Below, piece by piece: positions 1 to 7,590 of a stretch of DNA of 64,000 bases. The position numbers and the translations under genes are program-made. Where the stretch lies: assembly GCA_965229695.1 (NCBI GenBank), contig OZ245921.1, positions 806,001 through 870,000 of the forward strand, written 5' to 3'. The DNA comes from JANSYL01 sp965229695. GTDB taxonomy: Bacteria; Pseudomonadota; Alphaproteobacteria; Rhodobacterales; Rhodobacteraceae. The notes beneath the pieces were generated by a model. The model did no database searches, had not been told where the DNA came from, and was given only the letters and a program-made list of their open reading frames with translations. Every line of letters starts with the position of its first letter. Positions within the stretch are counted from its first letter, which is position 1.

Positions 1-1
1 T

Positions 2-400
2 ATCCGCGATGGCACCCTGCCCCAGCCCCCGATCAGCAAAACCCTGAATTATCGCATCGATCTGGTCGAACCGGGCCGCGTGATCTTTCGCGGCACGCCT
101 CAGTTCGCCTTCACCAACCCCATGGGCGGCGTGCATGGCGGCTGGTACGGCACGCTTTTGGATAGCTGCATGGCCTGCGCCGCCATGACCCATGTGCCCC
201 AGGGCAGCGTCTACACCACACTGGAATACAAGATTAACATCACCCGCCCGATCCCCCTTGGCACCGAGATCCTGGCCGAGGGTCTGACCTCCCACGCAGG
301 CCGCACCACCGTGGTCGCCGACGGCACGATCAAAGGCGCCCAGGATGGCAAGCTTTACGCCACCGGATCGACCACCTGTTTGATCATGACGCCTTCCTGA
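2..400 (+). CDS. PaaI-family hotdog thioesterase (5' end outside window)
   Basis: The frame is open from the first complete codon at the window edge, so the N-terminus is missing. The visible part reads as a hotdog-fold acyl-CoA thioesterase of the PaaI type: a strand pair, then NPMGGVHGGWYGTLLDSCM, where the Gly-Gly and the start of the long hotdog helix form the substrate site, then strands ending in a conserved TGSTTCLIM-like tail. Such enzymes hydrolyse acyl-CoA or aryl-CoA thioesters in the cytoplasm. The natural substrate cannot be told from sequence. A GTG at 80 is internal and should not be taken as the start, because homologous sequence continues upstream. The next gene (argD) starts 79 nt downstream with its own ribosome binding site. 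Confidence 0.8.
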   Translation: MRDGTLPQPPISKTLNYRIDLVEPGRVIFRGTPQFAFTNPMGGVHGGWYGTLLDSCMACAAMTHVPQGSVYTTLEYKINITRPIPLGTEILAEGLTSHAGRTTVVADGTIKGAQDGKLYATGSTTCLIMTPS

Positions 401-479
401 TCCCATCACGGACGGTGATTTGACTTATCACCCGCCCTGGGGCAGGACGAAACCTTCGATCAACCCCAGGAGATAACCG

Positions 480-1670
480 ATGATTTCCCCGGTTCTGCCC
501 AGCTATTCGCGCGCACCGCTCTCCTTCGTCAAAGGCGAAGGGGCTTGGATGATCGAGGCGGATGGCCGACGTTTCCTGGATTTCGGCAGCGGCATCGCGG
601 TGATGGCGCTCGGCCATGGCCATCCGGCCATTGTCGGGGCGCTCAAGGATCAGGCCGGTAAGCTCTGGCATACCTCGAACCTCTACACCGTACCCGAACA
701 GCAAGACCTGGCAGAAATGCTGGTCGAACATACCTTTGCCGACACCGTTTTCTTCTGCAATTCCGGCACGGAATCCGCGGAACTGGCGATCAAAATGGCG
801 CGCAAATATTGGGATGCCAAAGGCGCACCTGAACGCAGCACGATCCTATGTTTCGAAGGCGCCTTTCACGGCCGCTCCATCGCCGCCATCTCTGCCGCCG
901 GTCAGGAAAAACTGGTCAAAGGTTTCGGCCCGCTGCTGCCCGGTTTCGAACAATTGCCCTTTGGCGATCACGACGCGCTGCGCGCCGCGGCCGCACGCGC
1001 GGATGTCGGCGCGATCATGGTTGAACCGATCCAGGGCGAAAGCGGTATACGCCCGCTGCCGGATGTATGCCTCAAGGGCCTGCGCGATCTCTGCGACGAA
1101 CACGGGCTTCTCCTGATCCTCGATGAGATTCAATGCGGTATGGGCCGCACCGGCAAACTCTTCGCCCATGAATGGGCCGGGATCGCGCCCGACATCATGC
1201 TGGTCGCCAAGGGCATTGGCGGCGGCTACCCGCTCGGCGCGCTTCTGGCCACCGAAAACGCGGCCCAGGGCATGACAGCGGGCACCCATGGCTCCACCTA
1301 TGGCGGCAACCCGCTGGGCTGCGCCGTCGGCAAAGCCGTAATGGCCGAGGTCACGCGCGACGGGTTCCTCGACGATGTGAACCGCAAAGCCGGTTTCCTG
1401 CGCCAAAAGCTCGAAGGGCTGGTCGCCGCCCACCCCGATATCTTCACCGGCGTGCGCGGCGCGGGCCTGATGCTGGGCCTCACCTGCAAGGTCACCAATC
1501 TCGATGTGGTCAACGCCGCTTACGACGCCGACCTGCTGACGGTCCCCGCCGGTGACAATGTGGTTCGTGTCCTGCCCGCGCTCACCATCACCGAAGATGA
1601 GATCAGCACCGGCATCGACCGGCTCGACGCCGCCGCCACCGCGCTCGAACGACAAATGGCCGCCGCCTGA
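480..1670 (+). CDS. argD: Acetylornithine aminotransferase, class III PLP enzyme
   Basis: Converts N-acetylglutamate semialdehyde and glutamate to N-acetylornithine in arginine synthesis; it may also act on succinyl-diaminopimelate precursors. The protein has 396 residues, the usual length. Visible motifs are the phosphate-binding FCNSGTESAE (about residues 92-101), the cofactor-ring Asp in LILDEIQCGMGRTG (about 212-225), and the Schiff-base lysine at about 244 in VAKGIGGGYPLG. The start is an ATG preceded by AGGAGATAACC. The gene lies directly upstream of argF in the same direction, the pairing typical of alphaproteobacteria. The 101-bp gap between them holds a GC-rich intergenic repeat. I prefer argD over other class III aminotransferases because of this neighbour. 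Confidence 0.93.
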   Translation: MISPVLPSYSRAPLSFVKGEGAWMIEADGRRFLDFGSGIAVMALGHGHPAIVGALKDQAGKLWHTSNLYTVPEQQDLAEMLVEHTFADTVFFCNSGTESAELAIKMARKYWDAKGAPERSTILCFEGAFHGRSIAAISAAGQEKLVKGFGPLLPGFEQLPFGDHDALRAAAARADVGAIMVEPIQGESGIRPLPDVCLKGLRDLCDEHGLLLILDEIQCGMGRTGKLFAHEWAGIAPDIMLVAKGIGGGYPLGALLATENAAQGMTAGTHGSTYGGNPLGCAVGKAVMAEVTRDGFLDDVNRKAGFLRQKLEGLVAAHPDIFTGVRGAGLMLGLTCKVTNLDVVNAAYDADLLTVPAGDNVVRVLPALTITEDEISTGIDRLDAAATALERQMAAA

Positions 1671-1686
1671 TCCCCGCCCCTGGCCC

Positions 1687-1750
1687 CTTCTCTGTTTCAA
1701 AAATATCCTCGGGGGAGCGCGAGGGGGCAGACAGCCCCCTCGCCCCCGCC
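1687..1750 (-). repeat. Intergenic GC-hairpin/T-run repeat, copy 1
   Basis: The argD-argF spacer contains a GC-rich inverted repeat (gagggggc ... gccccctc) with a run reading ATATTTTTG on the minus strand. The same layout occurs at about 9722-9800, 31830-31890 and, in degenerate form, at 37321-37365. On the minus strand it looks like an intrinsic terminator, but that strand carries no gene here, so it may simply be a dispersed repetitive element. Confidence 0.55.
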
Positions 1751-1771
1751 GCCAGCCAAAAGCACTCCGTT

Positions 1772-2698
1772 ATGAACCACTTCCTCGACATCAACAAAAC
1801 CGACCCCAAAGCCCTGCGCGCCATGCTGGACCAGGCCGCCGCGATGAAATCCGCCCGGTTGGGCCGCCCAAAAGGCGCGCCCGATGACGATCAGCCGCTG
1901 AAAGATCACATGGTGGCCCTGATCTTCGAAAAACCCTCCACCCGCACCCGCGTCAGCTTCGATGTCGGCGTGCGCCAGATGGGCGGGCAAACCATGGTGC
2001 TGTCAGGCTCGGAAATGCAGCTTGGCCATGGCGAAACCATCGCGGATACCGCCCGCGTGCTCTCCCGCTATGTCGATCTGATCATGATCCGCACCTTCGA
2101 GGAAGACGTGCTGCTAGAACTGGCCGACCATGCCGATGTGCCGGTGATCAACGGGCTGACCAACCGCACCCATCCCTGCCAGATCATGGCCGATGTCCTG
2201 ACCTTCGAAGAACATCGCGGCCCGATCGCGGGCAAAAAGGTCACCTGGTGCGGCGATGGCAACAATGTCTTTGCCAGCTTCGCCCATGCCGCGGGCCAGT
2301 TTGGCTTCGACCTGACCTTTTCCGGCCCCGAAACGCTCGACCCAGAACAGGTTTTCTTGGAAGAAGCCCGCGCCAAGGGGGCCAATGTCACCATCGAACG
2401 CAACCCGGAAAAGGCCGTGACCGGGGCCGATCTGGTCGTGGCCGATACCTGGGTTTCGATGCATGACAGCCAATCCACCCGCGAACGGCGGCACAACCAA
2501 TTGCGGCCCTATCAGGTGAACGAAGCGCTGATGGCCCATGCCAAACCCGATGCGCTTTTCATGCATTGCCTGCCCGCGCACCGGAACGAAGAAGCCACCG
2601 ACGCGATCATGGATGGCCCCCATTCCGTGATCTTTGACGAGGCTGAAAACCGCCTGCACGCGCAAAAGGCCATTTTGCGCTACTGCCTTGGGGTGTAA
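1772..2698 (+). CDS. argF: Ornithine carbamoyltransferase
   Basis: Makes citrulline from ornithine and carbamoyl phosphate in arginine biosynthesis. The 308-residue length is normal for the anabolic enzyme. Diagnostic motifs are the carbamoyl-phosphate loop STRTRVSF (about residues 55-62), HPCQ (about 132-135), an ornithine-binding Asp in VVADTWVSM, and the catalytic HCLPAHR (about 264-270). It follows argD in the same direction, so the two are probably co-regulated, although the 101-bp spacer with its repeat could decouple them. The start ATG opens MNHFLDINKTDP, a normal N-terminus for the family. Confidence 0.96.
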   Translation: MNHFLDINKTDPKALRAMLDQAAAMKSARLGRPKGAPDDDQPLKDHMVALIFEKPSTRTRVSFDVGVRQMGGQTMVLSGSEMQLGHGETIADTARVLSRYVDLIMIRTFEEDVLLELADHADVPVINGLTNRTHPCQIMADVLTFEEHRGPIAGKKVTWCGDGNNVFASFAHAAGQFGFDLTFSGPETLDPEQVFLEEARAKGANVTIERNPEKAVTGADLVVADTWVSMHDSQSTRERRHNQLRPYQVNEALMAHAKPDALFMHCLPAHRNEEATDAIMDGPHSVIFDEAENRLHAQKAILRYCLGV

Positions 2699-2731
2699 GG
2701 AAAACCGCGCCCTTTCACCGCCGGAGCTTCG

Positions 2732-3616
2732 ATGACCGCCCAGGCTTTGCCAAATCCAAAGCTGGCCGTTGCCTTTATGGTGGCGGCCACCTTGTTCATT
2801 GCGGGCACGACGCTTCTGGCCAAGGCGCTGGGCACCGACGCGCTTGGCCCGCCGCTGCATCCGCTCCAGGTCAGCCACGGGCGCTTTCTTTTCGCCTTCC
2901 TCGCCATTTCCGCAACCCTGGCCGTGCTGCGCCCGCGCCTGGTCCGGCCCGATGTCAAAACCCATATCGCCCGCACGCTCTGCGGCTGGGGCGGGGTCTC
3001 GCTCATGTTCGCCGCAGCCGCGATGATCCCGCTGGCCGATGCCACCGCGATCAGCTTTCTCAACCCGGTTTTCGGTATGCTCCTGGCGATCCCGCTTTTG
3101 GGCGAACGCGTCGGCCCCTGGCGATGGCTCGCCGCCGCCATCGCGCTCACCGGTGCCATGGTCTTGATCCGCCCCGGCAGCGACGCGATGCAACTCGGCG
3201 CGCTCCTCGCCCTCGGGGCCGCGATGATGATGGGCTTGGAGCTTATCTTCATCAAACGCCTCTCGGGCCGCGAAACCCCGCTGCAAATCCTCTTCGTCAA
3301 CAACACGCTCGGCTTGATCATCGCCAGCGCCGCCGTGATCTGGGTCTGGCAACCGCCCACCCCGGCGCAATGGGCGGGCCTCGCCGCCCTTGGCGTCATC
3401 ATGGCCTGTGCGCAGGCCTGTTTCGTCAACGCCATGCGCCGCGCCGATGCGAGCTTTGTTACCCCCTTCTCCTACCTCACCCTGGTCTTCGCCGCGCTTT
3501 ATGATCTGGCGATCTTCGGTGTCACCCCCACCGGCGTCAGCCTTCTGGGCGCGGGCATCATCATCACCGGCGCCGCCCTGCTGGCCTGGCGCGAGGCCAT
3601 CCACCGCCGCCCCTAA
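2732..3616 (+). CDS. DMT-superfamily (EamA) transporter
   Basis: A 294-residue integral membrane protein with about ten hydrophobic segments in two five-helix halves, the pattern of two EamA domains. Examples are the N-terminal segment LAVAFMVAATLFIAGTTLLA, the mid-segment LGERVGPWRWLAAAIALTG, and the last helix GAGIIITGAALLAW. Such proteins export or import small metabolites across the inner membrane; the substrate cannot be read from sequence. It starts 33 bp after argF, so it may be co-transcribed with it and could move an amino acid, but that is inference. The next gene, gcrA, is 149 bp away. Confidence 0.82.
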   Translation: MTAQALPNPKLAVAFMVAATLFIAGTTLLAKALGTDALGPPLHPLQVSHGRFLFAFLAISATLAVLRPRLVRPDVKTHIARTLCGWGGVSLMFAAAAMIPLADATAISFLNPVFGMLLAIPLLGERVGPWRWLAAAIALTGAMVLIRPGSDAMQLGALLALGAAMMMGLELIFIKRLSGRETPLQILFVNNTLGLIIASAAVIWVWQPPTPAQWAGLAALGVIMACAQACFVNAMRRADASFVTPFSYLTLVFAALYDLAIFGVTPTGVSLLGAGIIITGAALLAWREAIHRRP

Positions 3617-3765
3617 GCGCCAATTCCTGTGGCGCATGCGCCCCATCCCTTGCACCCGCCCCCCAGCCGCCTAGAATAGGGCTTTCATTACCAGCGCCGA
3701 AGGGCCATATCCCTGGCTCACGCGCTTGGGCGCCGACCGCCCAACGACACACGCAGGAGACGCAT

Positions 3766-4332
3766 ATGTCCTGGACCGACGAACGGGTCGAGTTGCTGAA
3801 GAAGATGTGGGGCGAAGGCCAATCCGCCAGCCAGATCGCCAAGGAACTGGGCGGCGTGACCCGCAACGCCGTGATCGGCAAGGTACACCGCCTGGGCCTG
3901 TCCAACCGCTCCGGCGGTGGCGGCTCAACCGCCAAAGCCGCCCCGAAAGAGGCCGAGGCCAAGCCCGCCCCCAAACCCAAACCCGCGCCCGAGGCCGCCA
4001 AAGCGCCCGAACCCGCGCCCGCCCCGCGCCCGTCCAACGTGACGCCGCTGCGCAAACCCATCGTGCCCGCAGGCCAACCCCTGCCGCCCCAACCCTCCGC
4101 CAATGAGATCAGCCCCGAAGCGCTGGCCAAGGTGAATGAGGTCGAAAAGCACGCCAAGAAAATCAGCCTGATGGAACTGACCGAGCGCACCTGCAAATGG
4201 CCCATCGGCGACCCGGCCACGGATGATTTCTATTTCTGCGGCCTGCCCGTGCAGCAGGGCAAACCCTATTGCGAGGCGCATGTGGGCGTGGCCTTCCAAC
4301 CCATGTCGAGCCGAAGGGATCGCCGCAGGTAA
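3766..4332 (+). CDS. gcrA: GcrA-family cell cycle regulator
   Basis: GcrA is an alphaproteobacterial transcription factor that, in Caulobacter, binds sigma70 and promoters methylated at GANTC sites by CcrM. The 188-residue protein shows the family layout. An N-terminal helix-turn-helix (about 1-48) begins SWTDERVELLKKMW and ends NAVIGKVHRLGLSNRS. A long Ala/Pro/Lys linker (about 49-110) follows. The C-terminal sigma-interacting domain has CKWPIGDP and YCEAHVG (about 145-176). The ATG follows CAGGAGACGCAT, a good ribosome site. The last codons and stop lie inside a 29-bp tandem duplication, described separately. The assignment is firm; its targets in this organism are unknown. Confidence 0.92.
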   Translation: MSWTDERVELLKKMWGEGQSASQIAKELGGVTRNAVIGKVHRLGLSNRSGGGGSTAKAAPKEAEAKPAPKPKPAPEAAKAPEPAPAPRPSNVTPLRKPIVPAGQPLPPQPSANEISPEALAKVNEVEKHAKKISLMELTERTCKWPIGDPATDDFYFCGLPVQQGKPYCEAHVGVAFQPMSSRRDRRR

Positions 4333-4368
4333 AACCGCGCCGAAGGGATCGCCGCAGGTAACACCCCG
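4311..4368 (+). repeat. 29-bp tandem duplication across the gcrA stop codon
   Basis: The sequence CCGAAGGGATCGCCGCAGGT occurs at 4311-4330 and again from 4340, each time followed by AA. The repeat unit is 29 bp. The first copy encodes the last residues (RRDRRR) and the TAA stop of gcrA. The second lies in the 3' untranslated region. It looks like a recent slippage or short duplication and leaves the protein intact. Confidence 0.85.
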
Positions 4369-4452
4369 CGCTTCAAGCCTTTGTGATTGGGCAGTGCCAT
4401 TGGCGCTGCCCTATTGCTTTTGGGCATCATGGCGCAACCGGGGGGATTTCAA

Positions 4453-4956
4453 ATGAAAAAGCAGCGCAAAAAACCACAAACCAAAGCCAAAAACCCGCAA
4501 ACGCCCCAGCCCAGACCCGAGGCATCGGCCAAAGTCACCCGCCGCACCGCGCTCACCTGGCTGCGCAACGGCGCCATCGCGCTGCCCGCCATCGGGGCCG
4601 CAGGCTATTTCGGCACCCGCGCCGTGCAAGCCTCGATCTGCGAGCTAGACCTTAGCAAGGTCGGCACCGGCCTGCCCTCGGTCGTGCAAATCCACGACCC
4701 CAACTGCCCGCTCTGCCAAACCTTGCAGCAACAAACCCGCCGCGCCCTGCGCCAATATGATGACGCGGGCTTCCATTACCTGGTCGCCAATATCAACACG
4801 GTCGAGGGCAGCACCTTCGCCAACCGCCACGGCGTGCCCCATGTCACCCTGCTGCTGATGGACGGCGCGGGCGAAGTGGTCGAGGTCGTGCGCGGCCCGG
4901 TCAATGACGCCCAGCTAGAGCTGAGCCTGAACCGGCATTTGGGTGATTTGGGCTAA
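4453..4956 (+). CDS. Membrane-anchored thioredoxin-fold protein
   Basis: Has 167 residues from the ATG at 4453, which is preceded by a G-rich ribosome site (GGGGGGATTTCAA). An upstream in-frame start at 4387 would add 22 residues but lacks as good a site. The N-terminus is Lys/Pro-rich, followed by VTRRTALTWLRNG and a hydrophobic stretch ALPAIGAAGYFGTRAV. This could be a signal anchor or a twin-arginine-like signal. A thioredoxin-like domain follows, with Cys85-Pro-Leu-Cys88 in DPNCPLCQ, and a cis-proline candidate in HGVPHVTLLL. It probably acts as an envelope thiol-disulfide protein; partners are unknown. The next gene is convergent, 62 bp away. Confidence 0.65.
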   Translation: MKKQRKKPQTKAKNPQTPQPRPEASAKVTRRTALTWLRNGAIALPAIGAAGYFGTRAVQASICELDLSKVGTGLPSVVQIHDPNCPLCQTLQQQTRRALRQYDDAGFHYLVANINTVEGSTFANRHGVPHVTLLLMDGAGEVVEVVRGPVNDAQLELSLNRHLGDLG

Positions 4957-5018
4957 GGCCAAAGCGCCAGCCTTTTGAAAAAGGCTGACCCACGCCCTTA
5001 GAAGGGCGTGCCCCCGCT

Positions 5019-6911
5019 TCAATCTCGCCGCCCCACCAGGCCGGTCAACACCGCCGCCCCCACGGCGGCCAGCAAGATACCCGCCAGTTGGAAGGCCCAA
5101 CGCGAATAAAATGCCAGATTGCCCAAGGCCGATCCCGTGGTCGCACGCCACGCCTCCTCCTGCCCCAAAGCATCCAAAGGCAGCACCAGGTCCAGCCCGT
5201 AAATCCACCAGGAAAACGTCTCATAATCCCGCGCCGCATCGCTGGCGAGCCACAGTTCCAAGGCCGGCACATCCGTGACCCGCGACGCCTCCACCGCCTG
5301 CAACCATCCAGGCGAGGTCATGATCACCGCCGAATTCGGCGCAAACTGCCCGGTGTAAAAAGCGACCCCGTTCAACGCTCCGGCCAGCAGGATGAGGGCC
5401 AATGCCCAACCAGCCGCGCGCCAGGGCCGATGACCGTAACCAAACACCACGCCGAACGCCGCACTGGCAAAGGCCGCCACATCCCCTTTCAAAGAACGCC
5501 CAGCTGCCCGCCAGGTGCCGTCGAGTTGATCATGGGCCCGCGTCCACGCCGCCGCGCGCTGCCGCTTTTCCCGATCCACCAAAACCCGCGCAGCCCCCTC
5601 CCGATTGCCCTGCGCCCGCAACACGCCGGCCAATTGAACATGCGGTTGAGGGTCAAAAGACGGCCCGATCTCGGGCTTTTTGCCCATCGAGCCCACCGCC
5701 TTTTCCAGCCAGTCCAGCCGTTGCTGCACCGACATGGACCCATCCACGCGATCATAAGTGAAGCCGTCAAGCCGCAGCACTTGAACACCGTCCCAAGCCG
5801 CCCAATCGTCCCGCAACGACGCCGCGCGCGCCTCCTTCAAATCCACGTAAACCCGCTTGCCGCGCACCGATTGAAAAAACAGCCCGGCCCCGATCGTGGC
5901 CGCTTCCAGGTCGAGGCCGCCATCCAGAGCCGGTGCGCGTGTTTGTAGTGGCCGAACCTGCAAAGAGCCCTCAATCCGCGCCCGCACAAAGCTCACCACT
6001 GCTGAGGCCTCAAACCCGTCGCGCAGGTACACATCCGCTCCAATCTCTGCGGCATTAAAATTCAGCACCCGCCCCTCGGTGGCCGAGAACTTGCCGCCGT
6101 CACAGGACAACTGCCCGCCTATCTGCGCGCCCAGAAAATCCACCTCCGCTAAAGCCTCAAACCCGTCGCGCAAGAACACATCCGCCCCAATCTCTGCCGC
6201 GTCAAAATTCAGCGCCCGCCCCTCGGTGGCCAAGAACTTGCCACCGTTACAGGCCAACTGGCCCCCGATCCGGGCGCCTAAAAAACTCACCTCCGCTGAG
6301 GCCTCAAACCCGCCGCGCAGGAACACGCTCGCCCCGACCTCCGCAGCGCCACAATCCAGTGCCTGGCCCGCTACCGCCTCGAAATGCGCGCCACTACAAT
6401 CCAGCTGCCCCCCAATCCGCGCGGCGCGCAGATCGACTGGACCAGAACAGCGAAACATGTCGCGCAAATGCACGTCTCCTTCGGTCCGCAACCGATGCAG
6501 ATCGAGAGCATCTGCCACGCGGCATCCGGGCAGAAACAGCGCCCCGAGGTGTGCATCTCTGCACCTTCCACCATGCGGGAGCAGGCACCGAGACAGGGAT
6601 AGGCCCAGATGCGTGCGGCAGTCGGACAGATCGAGTACTCCATCGATCCAACCTCCCGTGATCGACACCCCGCTCGGATGCGGGCGTGCACCATCCTCGC
6701 TGTCACATCCACCTTCCATCAAGTACCGGATCAGTTCCGGCCGCACCCGGCGGTCGGGATCGGACGCGTCTTCTGGCAGCTCGTGCTTTCCGGGTAGAAG
6801 CGCCACCCGCCCCAGCTTGCATTCTGCTAGCAGGTCGGTCTCCAACGCGCTCCAATTACGGTCGCCGCGGACCTCTTCGATGCTCAGGCGGTGGGTTGTG
6901 ATCTCGGCCAT
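5019..6911 (-). CDS. Large membrane-anchored repeat protein of unknown function
   Basis: The 630-residue protein is not one I can name. Residues 1-160 are mixed, with short patterns such as VLDLSDCRTHLGLSLSRC that resemble beta-helix rungs. Three near-identical 49-residue units follow at about 163-211, 212-260 and 261-309, each with IGGQLxCxGxxF and AAExGAxVFLRxGFEA, plus a partial fourth. The regular spacing of short hydrophobic strands suggests a right-handed beta-helix like pentapeptide proteins. Residues 390-470 are helical and charged. Two likely membrane spans lie at about 498-520 and 598-624 with a loop between them. The layout suggests a cytoplasmic beta-helix tethered to the inner membrane. 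It stands alone between a convergent gene and the upstream transglycosylase. Confidence 0.6.
   Translation of the reverse strand: MAEITTHRLSIEEVRGDRNWSALETDLLAECKLGRVALLPGKHELPEDASDPDRRVRPELIRYLMEGGCDSEDGARPHPSGVSITGGWIDGVLDLSDCRTHLGLSLSRCLLPHGGRCRDAHLGALFLPGCRVADALDLHRLRTEGDVHLRDMFRCSGPVDLRAARIGGQLDCSGAHFEAVAGQALDCGAAEVGASVFLRGGFEASAEVSFLGARIGGQLACNGGKFLATEGRALNFDAAEIGADVFLRDGFEALAEVDFLGAQIGGQLSCDGGKFSATEGRVLNFNAAEIGADVYLRDGFEASAVVSFVRARIEGSLQVRPLQTRAPALDGGLDLEAATIGAGLFFQSVRGKRVYVDLKEARAASLRDDWAAWDGVQVLRLDGFTYDRVDGSMSVQQRLDWLEKAVGSMGKKPEIGPSFDPQPHVQLAGVLRAQGNREGAARVLVDREKRQRAAAWTRAHDQLDGTWRAAGRSLKGDVAAFASAAFGVVFGYGHRPWRAAGWALALILLAGALNGVAFYTGQFAPNSAVIMTSPGWLQAVEASRVTDVPALELWLASDAARDYETFSWWIYGLDLVLPLDALGQEEAWRATTGSALGNLAFYSRWAFQLAGILLAAVGAAVLTGLVGRRD
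5985..6425 (-). repeat. Three tandem 147-bp coding repeats
   Basis: Within the 630-residue gene, three consecutive 147-bp units encode the 49-residue repeats. The two middle units are also very similar at DNA level; for example CTCAAACCCGTCGCGCA recurs on the plus strand near 6010 and 6157. This implies recent duplication, or homogenisation by recombination, and a risk of copy-number change or assembly collapse. Confidence 0.8.
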
Positions 6912-7090
6912 GTTTCAAACATGGCGGCAAAGCCGGGCTCTGGCAACGACGGGCTCACGGAACCCGCCTTTGATCCCAAAAGGTTAACGGGCGAGAGGCG
7001 GACCGGCATATGCACGGGGTGTGTACAGGTTGTGCACGCGCTGTGACCCGCCCGATCCGCCGCGTTTGGCCAAATCTTAACACGCCCGCT

Positions 7091-7576
7091 TCAGCGGCAA
7101 TGGCGGGCGATTTCGCGGTCGTTCAGCCCGGTTTCGACCAGCAGGCAGCGATCGCGCGCCTCGTAGTAATACCCGCGCGCGTACCACATCACCGCCGCGT
7201 CGATATCCCCGTCGCTGACCAGCCACGCCCCCCGCAGATAGCGCCCGGCATAGGTTAAATTCACCTCTGGGTTCAGCAGCTCTTCCGGCTCTCCCCGAAA
7301 CCCCATGGTGCGGGCGGTTTGGGGCAGGATTTGCATCAACCCCCAATAGGGGCCGGCCCGTGCATCGGCCCGGTAATCGCTTTCGCGCTGGATCACGCGG
7401 TGCAGCAATTCTGTCGGGATATCATGGATTTGCGCATATTGATTGATCAGCCGCCGCATCTCGGGCGTCTCGCCGGGGTAAAGGCCCGGTTGGGCGCGGC
7501 TGACCTCTGGTGCCCGCCCGCCACAGGCCGCCAGAAGCATCAGACAAATGGTTAACAGAACGCTGGATTTCGCCAT
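7091..7576 (-). CDS. Lytic transglycosylase lipoprotein
   Basis: A 161-residue protein from the ATG at 7576, preceded on the minus strand by GAGAGAGGCGCGAGAG. An upstream TTG overlapping the asmA stop is less likely. The N-terminus is a lipoprotein signal with lipobox LLAAC (Cys18), so it should be lipidated and envelope-bound. The SLT domain shows the catalytic Glu in IQRESDYRADA, the GLMQILPQTA motif, and the later NLTYAGRYL segment. These enzymes cleave peptidoglycan glycan strands to give 1,6-anhydro-muropeptides. The protein is small for the family. It lies 14 nt after asmA, so both are probably one transcript. Specific role unknown. Confidence 0.85.
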   Translation of the reverse strand: MAKSSVLLTICLMLLAACGGRAPEVSRAQPGLYPGETPEMRRLINQYAQIHDIPTELLHRVIQRESDYRADARAGPYWGLMQILPQTARTMGFRGEPEELLNPEVNLTYAGRYLRGAWLVSDGDIDAAVMWYARGYYYEARDRCLLVETGLNDREIARHCR

Positions 7577-7590
7577 CTCTCGCGCCTCTC

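Noticed and set aside
2114..3655. Long minus-strand open frame of 513 codons opposite argF and the DMT transporter
   Set aside because: Its product is low-complexity and charged with no family pattern, and it lies opposite two clear genes. It is a shadow frame of GC-rich coding DNA.
5088..6987. Long plus-strand frames opposite the 630-residue repeat gene
   Set aside because: They are Arg/Pro/Ser-rich, with no start signal. The minus frame has repeats, membrane spans and a sound structure.
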